Assembly (NCBI GenBank): GCA_029582165.1
Contig: CM055872.1
Span: 26,266,243-26,330,242, forward strand
Direction of reading: 5' to 3'
Length of the DNA: 64,000 nt
DNA from: Portulaca oleracea
Lineage: Eukaryota; Streptophyta; Magnoliopsida; Caryophyllales; Portulacaceae
Part shown: positions 36,411 to 46,745 of the stretch, in pieces
Layout of the letters: each line of letters begins with the position of its first letter
Numbering within the stretch: the stretch's first letter is position 1
Notes under the pieces: generated by a model
What the model was told of the DNA's origin: nothing
The model's database searches: none
Seen by the model: only the letters and a program-made list of their open reading frames with translations
Made by a program: the position numbers and the translations under genes

Positions 36411-36644
36411 CTTCCTTCGACCTAAATATTTTGTCCCTTTTATTTTTATATGGTCTTTGAGGCAAGACTTTGACTATAAAATTTTCACGTTTTATCTTAA
36501 AAAACTTGTAATATTATATATGAGTAGAAAAATTTCATTACAAATCTAATAATAATAATCATGTACAATAACCCAATATAAAATTTGAAAAATTAATGGT
36601 CTAAAATTTTTAAAAATTGACTAATTTATTTGGGATGGAGGAAA
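36411..36644. mobile_element. Stowaway-like MITE, TSD TA
   Basis: The ends are CTTCCTTCGACC and GGGATGGAGGAAA, diverged forms of the Stowaway CTCCCTCCGTCCC terminus. TA lies on both sides, and the interior is AT-rich (234 bp). These belong to the Tc1/mariner group of MITEs. Confidence 0.75.
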
Positions 36645-36767
36645 TATAAAAAAATAGTCCCACATCCATTGGACGGGTCACTAATGTACTTAAAATTACT
36701 TAAAAAATATGTGTAATTACTTAAAAAATATGTGTAATTACTTAAACAATTATTATTTAAAATTAGG

Positions 36768-36850
36768 GTTTTTGGATATTAATATACTTAACTTTTGGGG
36801 TATTGGACAATAATATACTGAACTTTGACCTTGGACAATAATAACATTTA
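36768..36850. mobile_element. single arm of the 14228-14593 MITE family
   Basis: The segment TTTGGATATTAATATAC, then TTTTGGGGTATTGGACAATAA and CTGAACTTTGACCTTGGAC, matches one arm of the Mutator-type MITE at 14228-14593. No opposing arm is present. Confidence 0.65.
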
Positions 36851-37261
36851 CCGCACAAAAAAACATAGTCATAGTATAAGTTAATATATTAACGGTCAAA
36901 TTCTTTGATATAATTTCCTAAAATGACACATAAATAAATTAAGATATTAACGATTAAAATTCTTAGCACAATTTATTGAGTAATGCATAAATAAAAAGGG
37001 AGATAGTAATATTCAAGATACCATGATGACACAATAAGTCGTTTTCCCACCACCCAAAATTGAAGAACATGTAGCATGGGCCATGGTTCTAGTAGATGAT
37101 CAGGTTTAGCTATTAATTAATTAATTATTGTAATCGAAATAAGTAGCAAATACTATGATGACACACTAATTCCTTTTCCCACCACCCAAAATCCCTTCCA
37201 GATCTGTCTGTTATAATCAAAGTTCCTCTCTCTGTACGTGGTCGCTGTGTCTGTGTCAACA

Positions 37262-40200
37262 ATGGCGGGGAACAAGAACAAGAACAAGGGCAGCAATGGT
37301 GGCCTGGTAGTGAGCTTCGGTGAGATGCTGATCGACTTCGTCCCAACAGTATCAGGCGTATCCCTTGCCGAAGCTCCAGGGTTCCTTAAGGCACCCGGTG
37401 GAGCTCCTGCGAACGTGGCAATCGCTGTGTCTAGGCTTGGGGGCAAAGCTGCCTTCGTCGGAAAGCTCGGGGATGACGAGTTCGGACACATGCTTGCCGG
37501 AATCCTCAAGAAAAACGACGTCACAACGGAAGGAGTGAGGTACGACAAAGGAGCAAGAACTGCCTTGGCTTTCGTAACATTAAGAGCTGACGGTGAAAGA
37601 GAGTTCATGTTCTACAGGAACCCTAGCGCCGACATGCTCCTCACGCCTGACGAGCTCAACCTTCACCTCATCCGATCGGTAAGAGTTACTAAGACTGTAC
37701 CTGCTGCTTTAATCTTTCCTCGGTAAGAGTTAAGTCTATCGTTTTCTGTGATTGCGATTCATGTTCATCTCTTTTGATCCTGCATGTGTGTCATGGATAT
37801 TCTGGATTTTTCTTGGATAACTGTGGAATTTTGGGCGTTGCACTCCTGGACTTCCAAAATAGTATCACGTGGCTCCATAATACTCCGTCAATGTTACTTT
37901 ATTAAACTGATCTTTTGGAAAATAAAATTAACTGCACATCTTAATTTTCTTTTTCGTTGGAAAATAATGATTTTCTACTATATGTTTTTTTTTTTGTCTA
38001 TGTTCAGGTTAAATTAGTTAAGTTAGTATGAGTTAGGCTATTTTTTTGGGAGTATCTCAAATATGATACTTCTCTTCTCACATAAGCAAAATATTGAAAT
38101 TTTGCTCTCATATTGTTAATGGGAGTAACTTCATATGAGGTGTTTCACTATCTATTCTTTTGTCAAGTTAGGTTCATGTTAGATTAGAATAAGTTAGGAT
38201 ATGATAGGATATGTTTGAGTTAAGTTAATTAGTTATTGGATGTAAATATTGTATTCATAAAATTTTAATATTTTGGGGAAAATAAATAGAAAAGTTATAA
38301 ATGTTACAAAAAAGTGGATTGATTTGAGATTAAAATAATATTATTTCAATTTCTTTTTTATTTAAAAAGTTTTGTTTGGTTTGGACGTGTGTTTTTTAAG
38401 AAGTTGGGTTAGGTAAAGATAAGTTAATTAAGTTAAGTTAGTTAGATTTAATCTCACTAAGGAACAGGGCCCCAACTTATTATTAAAGCACATCCAGAAT
38501 AGTGGTCTTGAGTTTGACTCAATAGATGAGATAGAATATGTGGATCCCTACTACCAGAGTTTAATGTTTATCTCTTCATTTAGCTAATTTTCTAGTGGTG
38601 AATATTTGTTTGATTCTTAATTAATTTAAAAGTAGGTGAGTCCTTAATAATATATTTAATTTAGTTATATTGATAAAAAAAGGTGGAGGAGAGGGAGGAA
38701 AAATATAATTAAAATATTTTTGAGTTAAACTCACGAGTCAAGTCTCATTTTCACTATTGAAAAAATATCATGCAAAATCATCTCATGTCATATAAACATT
38801 AAACTCACCATTAAAGATGTGTTGGCACAAACTCAATTATGGAGTTCATCTCCCGACTTGTTTACTTTCAACCTGAACACATGAATACCTACACCTTAGG
38901 AGTTGGAGCGTGGTAGCCGGTTTCCCATAACCATAATACAACCGCTGAGTTCGTAAGGTGATTTGGCAACGAATGACCAAACTTATTTTTATTCAATATC
39001 CCCTCTATCCCTTTTTAAATGTCGAAAAACTTAACTTTACAAAATCAATATGAGTTGGAAATAGGGTGAAATTAAAAAATTATGCATTGACAAATACATT
39101 CCTCATTAAGGGAAAGAGAAATAAAATAAAATAAAAATCATATTAATTAATTAAAAATAATATGGACATTTTAATTGATATTCACTTGAGAGGGGGGAGT
39201 ATAGTTGGATAAATTCTACCTTACTGACTATGAATCCTTATGAGATGGGCCCCCGGCCATTGTGATTGAATCCCATCTTTTCAGCTTGTTTGATGCAATG
39301 CAAGCTATCAAGTATCAAGAATTCGATACTTTTTCGTAATGCTGCTATTATGTGGCTATTTCTCATTTGCCGTGTGATTTAAATAAAAAAAATATAGGGG
39401 GCACTCATATTATGTGGTAACAATTCTTAAGTTCTATGTTTCCAGAGTTTACTTTTAATTTTTTTGAGACAAAATTTATATTAACTTTTAATCGTGGCAA
39501 TTGCTGGATGACAAATTAAACATTCCAGCATGTTTCCGGCGGAATTACTTAGATTATTGAAATGCTCTTTTTTTTAATGGTGTGTTTGATTCTTTCTTGG
39601 TGAAATGTTTCCTAGGAAAATTGGAAAAAAATTTTGGGAAAATTTTCTCTAGGAAAGAATAATTCATGGTGTTTGGTTTATCTTTCAAAAGTCAAAACAT
39701 GGGAAAGTTTGTGGGAAAATTCATTTAAAACGTCCAAACTACCCAACATATGTTAATTTATAAAATAGTTTTTAGGGGCATTTTTGGAAATAAAGTTTAA
39801 AAAAAACTTTCCCTTTCCCATGGGAAAAAAACTTTCCCATACCCCTTGGCAAAGTTTTCACCATGAAGCTTAGGAAAATTGCAGGTCTCAATTAAAAATT
39901 TTTGTATCCCTATTTTACTTCCAAACATGGAAACTTAAGTCAACTTAGGAAACTTGACTAACTTTCCCAGGAAATTTGAGTAACCAAACACATTGTTAGT
40001 GTTGAAATTGATCAACAATAAAATCTTGTAAGCAATATCCCACCAAAATTTTGTCAAAAATATGTTCAATAATCAAATATTTCCCCGAGTACTTGCTAAC
40101 CTAGAAATAGGGGGCCTAAAAATACATTCTAAAAATATGGAGACCTAAAAAATAATTTGCATGAAATGTAAGGTATTCTTGAGTTGTTTCTTGTGCGATT

Positions 40201-42641
40201 GAATTTTAATTATGTAAGACTTATCTTGAATCCTTGTAAAGCTCGTAAATGCATTAATATATTTATCTTTTTACTTATCTACGATTATACTATGTAACAA
40301 TGGGAGTTATCTTATATTCTTTACTTGATCCAGCAACCAATGTATTGTAATTAGTTCACTGCTTTAGTTAGCCTTAGCTGATGACCCATCATAAAAGTAT
40401 TGGATTAGTTTATTAGCTTTGTCTTTGAGAAAAAAGAAGATGAACTAAATGTAACGCTCCGGCCCCTCCGACGCGGACGTCTGGAGCGACTTCAGGATCG
40501 TTGGTAGCCCCACAAATCACCGAAGTCTTTCAGCTTGCTTCGTCGCTTACACGCCGCTCGAAAACTTCCAGAGGTCACCCATCTTTCGATTACTCCCAGC
40601 CAAGCACGCTTAATTGAGAAGTTCCCAACGGATGAGCTACCATAAAAGAAGGTGCACCTTGGTGATATGAGTAGTCATTTCAATCCTTTTAAGCCACACT
40701 TTAACTGTAATACCCCGGGTATGTGGTCAAAGTGTGGCTTAAAAGGATTGAAATGACTACTCATATCACCAAGGTGCACCTTTACTCTTTGAGTTCATCC
40801 GCTGGGAACTTCTCGCTAAGCGTTATCGAGTAGTACTAGGATGGGTGACCTCCTGAAAGTTTTTCAAAACAGGTGAGCGAGCGAGGACGGCACGCACTGA
40901 AAGACTCGTGGTGATTTGTGGGGCCAGTCAGCGATCCTTGAAGCGGTTATCGGTAATGTCCGCGGCCCGGGAGGGGTCGGGCCGTTACACTAAATTTCTT
41001 ATAACTAAATGGATTAGTAAGCTAATATCTATGAGTTGCTAAGATGCAATGAAACAAGTGATTTTATGTACTTAGTTGAATGTGTTAGAGATTGTACTAC
41101 AGGATTGTCATATTTGTTGGCCCAGTGTAAGTAGTAAGGTGAAACAAAGAGCCTAGATCCCACAAGCTGATGTGGGAGTGACAGGCCAAGTGTTCCTGAA
41201 TCGGCTGCTTGTTTTATGGATGAATATCGCTCATGATTATGCGATGTCTAATTCAATTACTTGGTTTTGATGTACGGTAGCAGGCAAAGGTGTTCCATTA
41301 CGGATCAATTAGCTTGATAGCAGAACCATGTAGATCTGCACATCTGAGAGCAATGGATGAGGCTAACAAGGCTGGGGCACTGCTCTCTTATGATCCTAAC
41401 CTTAGGCTGCCATTGTGGCCATCTGCAGAGGACGCCCGTCACCAGATCCTCAGCATTTGGGACAAGGCACAAATTATCAAACTCAGCGACAATGAACTCG
41501 AGTTTCTTACTGGAAGTGACACCATTGATGATGCCACAGCAATGTCATTGTGGCACCCTAACTTGAAGCTTCTTTTGGTCACACTTGGTGACCTTGGTTG
41601 CCGATACTACACCAAGGTATTTCAAGCGCCTCTTATCCTCCCCTGTTCTTATGATGCAAGAATTTCATGTTTTCCTAATTCCTAACCAATGGACTACCTT
41701 ATTAGATCAACTCTAAAGGTTCTTTGGTAATGCTGCATTTGGTAGAATTTCACCAAACCTTTTCCTGGAATAATCGTATCTTATGGATTTTGATTTACAT
41801 CTGAAATCCTGGGAAAAATTATTTACTCATGTTTTGATAGTTCCAAATGTCTCGGCTTGTTCTATTCGATATAGGTAGGAGAAGAACCCGACTCGGTATT
41901 TTTAAAAAAAATAGAGGAAGTAGAAACAAGTCAAGATGATACGGATCAACCCCTTCTTCTTGCGCCAAAGATCTTACCCTTTCCAAAGGAACTTCAGTTC
42001 TATCTCTTCCATTCATCCATTAAACATAACCAAACTCAGGGCAATCGGTCAACATGAAAGAGTTCAAGTTGGCCAATTTTCCCACAAAAAATGCTAACCA
42101 ATTCTCTATGAGTCAACAATATATGGGTATCCATTGAGTCTAAGTGATCTGTTAGTTGTTACCCCTTTTTAATCGAAGTATTCTTTTTTGTGATTTCCTT
42201 ACGCAGTAACGTACCAGAAACTTTAACAAACTAGAAAGTGGAAGTAGTTGACTTTGATGTTTTCTCCAAATTCGCTTGAACTGTAGAAAATATGGTGGAA
42301 AAAAATCTCATAGAAAAAAATATAGGGAGGAAATTTTTTTGGGTAAAATAGGTTTCTTTCTATTGTTTGGGTTAAAAATGATTTTCCATTCAATTTTATT
42401 TTCCTTTTTTGGTTTAAGAAGAAATGCGTGGAAAAACAAAATTGATATAGAAACTTGTAAAAGTCAAGCTCTCCTTTTCTAGATCATACGATGTAATTTG
42501 GAGAGAGAGAGAGAGACAAAAATATCAAAATAGGTACAGAAGAGAAAGAGTGATGGAGAGAGAGAAAGATCAGGAAGAGAGAGAGATCCAAAATATGTGT
42601 GTGAGTGAGAGTGGTGGAGAGATATATATTAAAATAGATGC

Positions 42642-42692
<51 letters not shown>

Positions 42693-42915
42693 TAAAATGG
42701 GTGTGTGGGCAACACATATTACATGCACCTAGAACATGTACTCCGGATAGGTATGAGTGAACAATTATACTATTTAAAGTGAACAATTATACTATTTAAA
42801 GTGAACAATGGGTAGGTTTGAGTAAACAATTATATTGTTGAGAGTGAACAATAATCATGTTTGGAGCACATGCTCTAAGAGCATGTAATAAATTGTAGTG
42901 CGAGGGAGGGAGTTG

Positions 42916-42957
<42 letters not shown>

Positions 42958-43045
42958 TGTTAAAATAGGTGCGTCAGAGAGAGTGAGGGAGAGAGTGATA
43001 TATTAAAATGGGTGTGTGTCAAAGAGTAGTGGAGAGAAAGAACGA

Positions 43046-43133
<88 letters not shown>

Positions 43134-44524
43134 AGAGTAAAATAAGTGCATTAGAGAAAGTGATGGAGAGAGGAAGAGATAGGGGGTTAAATGGCTGCGT
43201 GAGACATAGTGGTGGAGAGAGAGAGGTATTAAAATGGGTACATAAGAGAGAGTGGAGAAGAGAGAGATATTAAAATAGATGCCTGAGAGATAGTGGGGGA
43301 GATCGATCGAGAGAGAGAGAGAGAGAGAGAGAGAATCAAGAGGGAAAGACATTGAGAGAGATGAAGGAGAGAAAGCTTGACTTTAGATTCAAATTTTTCT
43401 CTCAACTTTCTTTCATTTTTTAAAGGAAAATTTTTTATTATTTCCTACCCCAAATTTTCCATGCATTTTTCCAACTATTTTTTTCTATTCATTTTTCTGC
43501 AATTCAAACAAAGGAAATATTCTCACTTTCCAATTTTTTTCCCCTTACACTCATTTTTCCACAATCGAGACACACCCTAACAGATAGAGAACCAGTCTCA
43601 GTCTGTGAAAACATGAATATTGAAGAGCAATTGTGATACGCACGTCTTGTACTCTTGTGTCCTGCATGATACTTCTCTGACAAAACAAGTACAAGACACA
43701 CTTTAATGTTGTTTATGCACAACATACTTTTGGTCATTTTCAAACTTTCTATCATAGTAGACCATGAGGTCATCAATCTAGATCTTGGTTTTTGAATGAG
43801 ACAATTTCACCTTAAAAGTTGTAAGGTGTTAGCAAAAGGTATTTAGATCTTAAAAGAGCACGACAAGATCAATTATGTTTTACAATAGAGAAAATGTTTT
43901 GAGGGATAGTTGCCCTATACAGTTAAGAAATTCCCTTTCCTGTTGCACACTGACAGAGGGTGTATAGATCTTCTAAGTTTTCGAGGTTGCAATTGCTATT
44001 GTTACAAAATCGAACTAAGAGTTGGGGTGTTCTTCAATTCAAAGGAATCGATTAGTATACAAAATACAGTTGATATATCGATACATATTATGTTGGCTTT
44101 AAATGGATCCCTCCATTGGTAGGTGAAACCAAATGAATCATTAAAGGTTACATTTATGGTTTCACTGCAGAACTTCAAGGGAAGTGTGGATGCTTTCAAG
44201 GTGAAGACAATCGACACAACTGGTGCAGGTGATGCATTTGTGGGCGCCTTGCTTAACAAAATTGTCAATGACCACTCCATCATTGAGGTATATTGATTTG
44301 TGCCTCTCAAATGTTATCCAACCCAATTCAATACAAACTTTGAGCAAAGATCATCAATGTGTATCCATCATGATTCTTGAATATACCAGGATGAGTCAAG
44401 ATTAAGGGACGTTCTTAAATTTGCCAACGCTTGTGGAGCCATTACCACTACCAAGAAAGGAGTCATCCCAGCACTCCCTACCGAAGCTGAAGCCCTTGAG
44501 CTTATCAAGACAACATCTTATTAA
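37262..44524 (+). CDS. fructokinase (pfkB carbohydrate kinase family)
   Basis: Phosphorylates fructose to fructose-6-phosphate with ATP; plant enzymes of this type are mainly cytosolic and feed sucrose-derived carbon into metabolism. Exons are 37262-37678, 41284-41616, 44171-44287 and 44390-44524. All junctions are phase 0 with GT-AG introns and give 333 aa, a normal length for plant fructokinase. Motifs: [12 protein letters not shown] (about residues 17-28), pfkB signature 1 from [10 protein letters not shown] to [11 protein letters not shown] (about 44-77), the core [26 protein letters not shown], and signature 2 DTTGAGDAF with the catalytic Asp near residue 271. The start sits in CAACAATGGCG, with no plastid-like leader. 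Intron 1 is 3.6 kb and carries several transposons. Intron 2 is 2.6 kb with (GA)n arrays. The frame is intact, so the gene is probably functional. Confidence 0.95.
38999..39199. mobile_element. Stowaway-like MITE in fructokinase intron 1
   Basis: The ends are TCCCCTCTATCCC and GAGAGGGGGGAG, with TA at both sides. The interior is about 200 bp and AT-rich. The ends are diverged from the CTCCCTCCGTCCC consensus. Confidence 0.65.
39581..39991. mobile_element. probable MITE with GTGTGTTTG ends in fructokinase intron 1
   Basis: Left and right ends GGTGTGTTTGATT and AACCAAACACATT are inverted. AGGAAA and GGGAAAG words recur in opposite orientation inward. No clear target duplication was found, so both limits and class (hAT or PIF) are uncertain. 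Confidence 0.5.
40450..40989. mobile_element. head-to-head pair of Cassandra-like LTRs inserted as one unit, TSD CTAAA
   Basis: The right half (40706-40989, + strand) is a 284 bp LTR, TGTAATACCCC...GTTACA. The left half (40450-40703) is the same LTR in reverse, lacking its first 20 or so bases. Outer ends are TGTAACGC and CGTTACA, and the whole 540 bp is flanked by CTAAA at 40445-40449 and 40990-40994. Each LTR contains a 5S rRNA-like block: TAAGCGTGCTTGG on the left, AGTAGTACTAGGATGGGTGA on the right. This block defines Cassandra TRIM elements. About 55 bases next to the centre form a perfect hairpin stem with a loop of about 26 bases. Confidence 0.88.
40803..40860 (+). promoter_or_regulatory. 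5S rRNA-like internal promoter region in the Cassandra LTR
   Basis: GCTAAGCG, then GAGTAGTACTAGG and ATGGGTGACCTCCTG, corresponds to the box A to box C part of the plant 5S rRNA gene. The mirrored copy lies at 40561-40627 on the minus strand. Cassandra LTRs are known to use pol III through this block. Whether these copies are transcribed is unknown. Confidence 0.75.
42495..43350. repeat. (GA)n microsatellite field in fructokinase intron 2
   Basis: Several (GA)n runs occur (for example about 42644-42689, 42919-42957, 43052-43122 and 43312-43334). They are separated by repeated spacers of the type TATTAAAATGGGTGCGTGAGAG. The spacers recur six or more times, so the field is a higher-order tandem repeat. 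Long Ser/Leu or Arg/Glu frames across it are artefacts. Confidence 0.85.
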
Positions 44525-44839
44525 TTATTCAACATCCTCTATCACCCCCCCCCCCCCAGACACCATAAAAAATAAAAAGAAATAAATAACAAGAAGCCTT
44601 TATTTGCTTTAATTTTGCACATCTCGTGTAATCGCAAGAAAATCTTTGGAAGAGGTGTTGATTTTCTCAATTCGAAACTTCCAACAAAACTAAGCATTCT
44701 AGTTTTCTCCGGTCTATATAATCTGCAGAAACTCTTTTGTAAAAGTAATAGCTTTTATGCAATGTCTAAACCTGGCAAACATAAATGACATTGACTCATA
44801 CCCTAACCGAATGCAATTTGACATGTCAAGCAATATTTA

Positions 44840-45025
44840 GGGCCTGTTTGGTGAGCATAAAAGGAATGGAATAAGTCAGGAATGAGTTCTAATTCCTGTT
44901 TTTACTGTTTGGAGAACTGTTTCTGGAATGGAATAGCAATCCCTGGGGATTTGCTATCCCTCCCAAAGAGGGGGATTAGAACCCTCCTAAATATGGGGGG
45001 AATAGACTATCCCTTTTCTTCCATG

Positions 45026-45064
<39 letters not shown>

Positions 45065-45743
45065 GTAAATATTTATAATTATTTATTAATTATTACATTT
45101 AATCAATAATAATTAAATAATTAATAATTTAATAACTAATAATTAATAAAAAATAAAAATAAAATATTTTTTAATAAAAAAATATTAATTATTAATAATT
45201 AAAAATAATTAATAATAATTAATATTAATAATAGTTAATAATAAATAATTAATAATAATTGATAATTGATAATTAATATTAATATTAATAATTAGTAATT
45301 AATATTAGTAATTAATAATATAATATAAATTATTATAATTACGTAATAATAATAATTTATAATAATTAATAAATAATATATAGCAAATAAAAATAATATT
45401 ATATAATTTATTATTAATACTAATTAATAATAGTAGCAATACTAATAATAATTAAAAAATATAAATATTAATAATAATTTATTAATTAATAATTATTTAA
45501 ATTAATTTTAATAATTGTTAATAATTATAAATTAATAAAAAGTAAATAATAAATCACAATAAATAAGTTATTTTTTTATTGATTAATGATTCATAATTTA
45601 TAATTATTAAAAAATAAATAATAAAATTAATGAATAAAATAACTAATAATTGATAATTTTTAATTTTTAAATTATTAACTATTAAATTATAATTAATTGT
45701 TAATAGTAATTATTATCATTATATTTATAATAATAATAATAAT

Positions 45744-45791
<48 letters not shown>

Positions 45792-45916
45792 TATAACTTT
45801 GATTCCATTCCTCTGCTCACCAAACACTTTCAATTTGGGGTTCTAATTCCATACCCAACCCCCTAGGATTCTAATTCCATACCCAATTCATTCCACTTTT
45901 CTCTCCAAACAAGCCC
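44840..45916. mobile_element. PIF/Harbinger-like element with an AT-only core, TSD TTA
   Basis: The ends are GGGCCTGTTTGGTGAGCA and CCAAACAAGCCC, with CATTCC words near both ends in opposite orientation. TTA lies at 44837-44839 and 45917-45919. Positions about 45025-45790 are almost pure A/T with (AAT)n runs at both edges. There is no transposase. It is related in its ends to 58836-59931. Confidence 0.85.
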
Positions 45917-46034
45917 TTATTGGATCCTAAGGTCATTTCCAATGATAAGGTGACTAAGAAATAAAAATGGATTGGAATGAATAAACTCTAATTACTCTAT
46001 AGTAGTGAAGGATTGGTAAAGGAGAAAGAGTGGG

Positions 46035-46083
46035 GTAGGGAGAGGAAGAGGAAGAGGAAGAGGAAGAGGAAGAGGAAGAGAGA
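46035..46083. repeat. (GGAAGA)n hexanucleotide microsatellite
   Basis: About seven perfect GGAAGA units lie in a purine-rich stretch. The surrounding intergenic sequence shows no gene. Confidence 0.85.
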
Positions 46084-46455
46084 CATACACAAAAAAGTAA
46101 TTGAGGTATTGTTCGAGTGGTTTAACTAGTGAAGGATTGATAAACTTGCTTCATTTAAATTCCAACCAATGAATGTCACATTAATTTCAAGTAAAAAATG
46201 ACTCACAATTGCAATTGCTTTATGTTATGGGTCTTGGGATAGGTACAACCTATGAGAAACATTAATAGCATACAAGCCAAGTTGTGGGGCTTCACTCATC
46301 CTTGCCTCGACTGGATGATGGCAAAACAAACATTCAACATTTCAACAAATACTCGAAATTCAAAACCATGAAAGCATTGGTCGATAGTGTAAAAGTGGCT
46401 AGAGCTCCTTCAAATCATAATACGAGAAAAAGTTGTGCGCTTAAGTGAGAGTGAC

Positions 46456-46745
46456 TGTAACACCTCGTATATATGATTAAAGTGAGGCTTAAGGAGTTTG
46501 AAATGACTACTTATATCACCAAGGTTCACCTTCTTTTAAGGTAGTTCATCCGTTTGGAATTCCTAAGTTAGGTGTGTTTGGCTGAGAATAGTCTCAGGAT
46601 GGGTGACCTCCTGGGAAGTTTTCCTAGGCAGCGTGTGAGCGAGGACGAAACACGCTGGAAAGACTCGTGGTCATTTGTGGGACCAGCCAGCAATCCTTGA
46701 AGTCGTTCCGGTAATGTCTGTGGCCCGGGGGAGTCGGGCGTTATA
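46456..46745 (+). mobile_element. Cassandra-like solo LTR
   Basis: The 290 bp run from TGTAACACC to GCGTTATA and match the LTRs at 40450-40989 along their length. They include the 5S-like GTCTCAGGATGGGTGACCTC and the GAAAGACTCGTGGTCATTTG segment. No second LTR is nearby and no target duplication could be recognised. Confidence 0.82.

Noticed and set aside
40561..40860. 5S rRNA gene
   Set aside because: Only the box A to box C part matches and it is embedded in TGTAAC...GTTACA LTRs, so it is a Cassandra-type 5S-like block, not a 5S gene.
42484..43352. Open frames of 85-130 codons in the GA field
   Set aside because: Low-complexity translation of (GA)n and (CT)n only.
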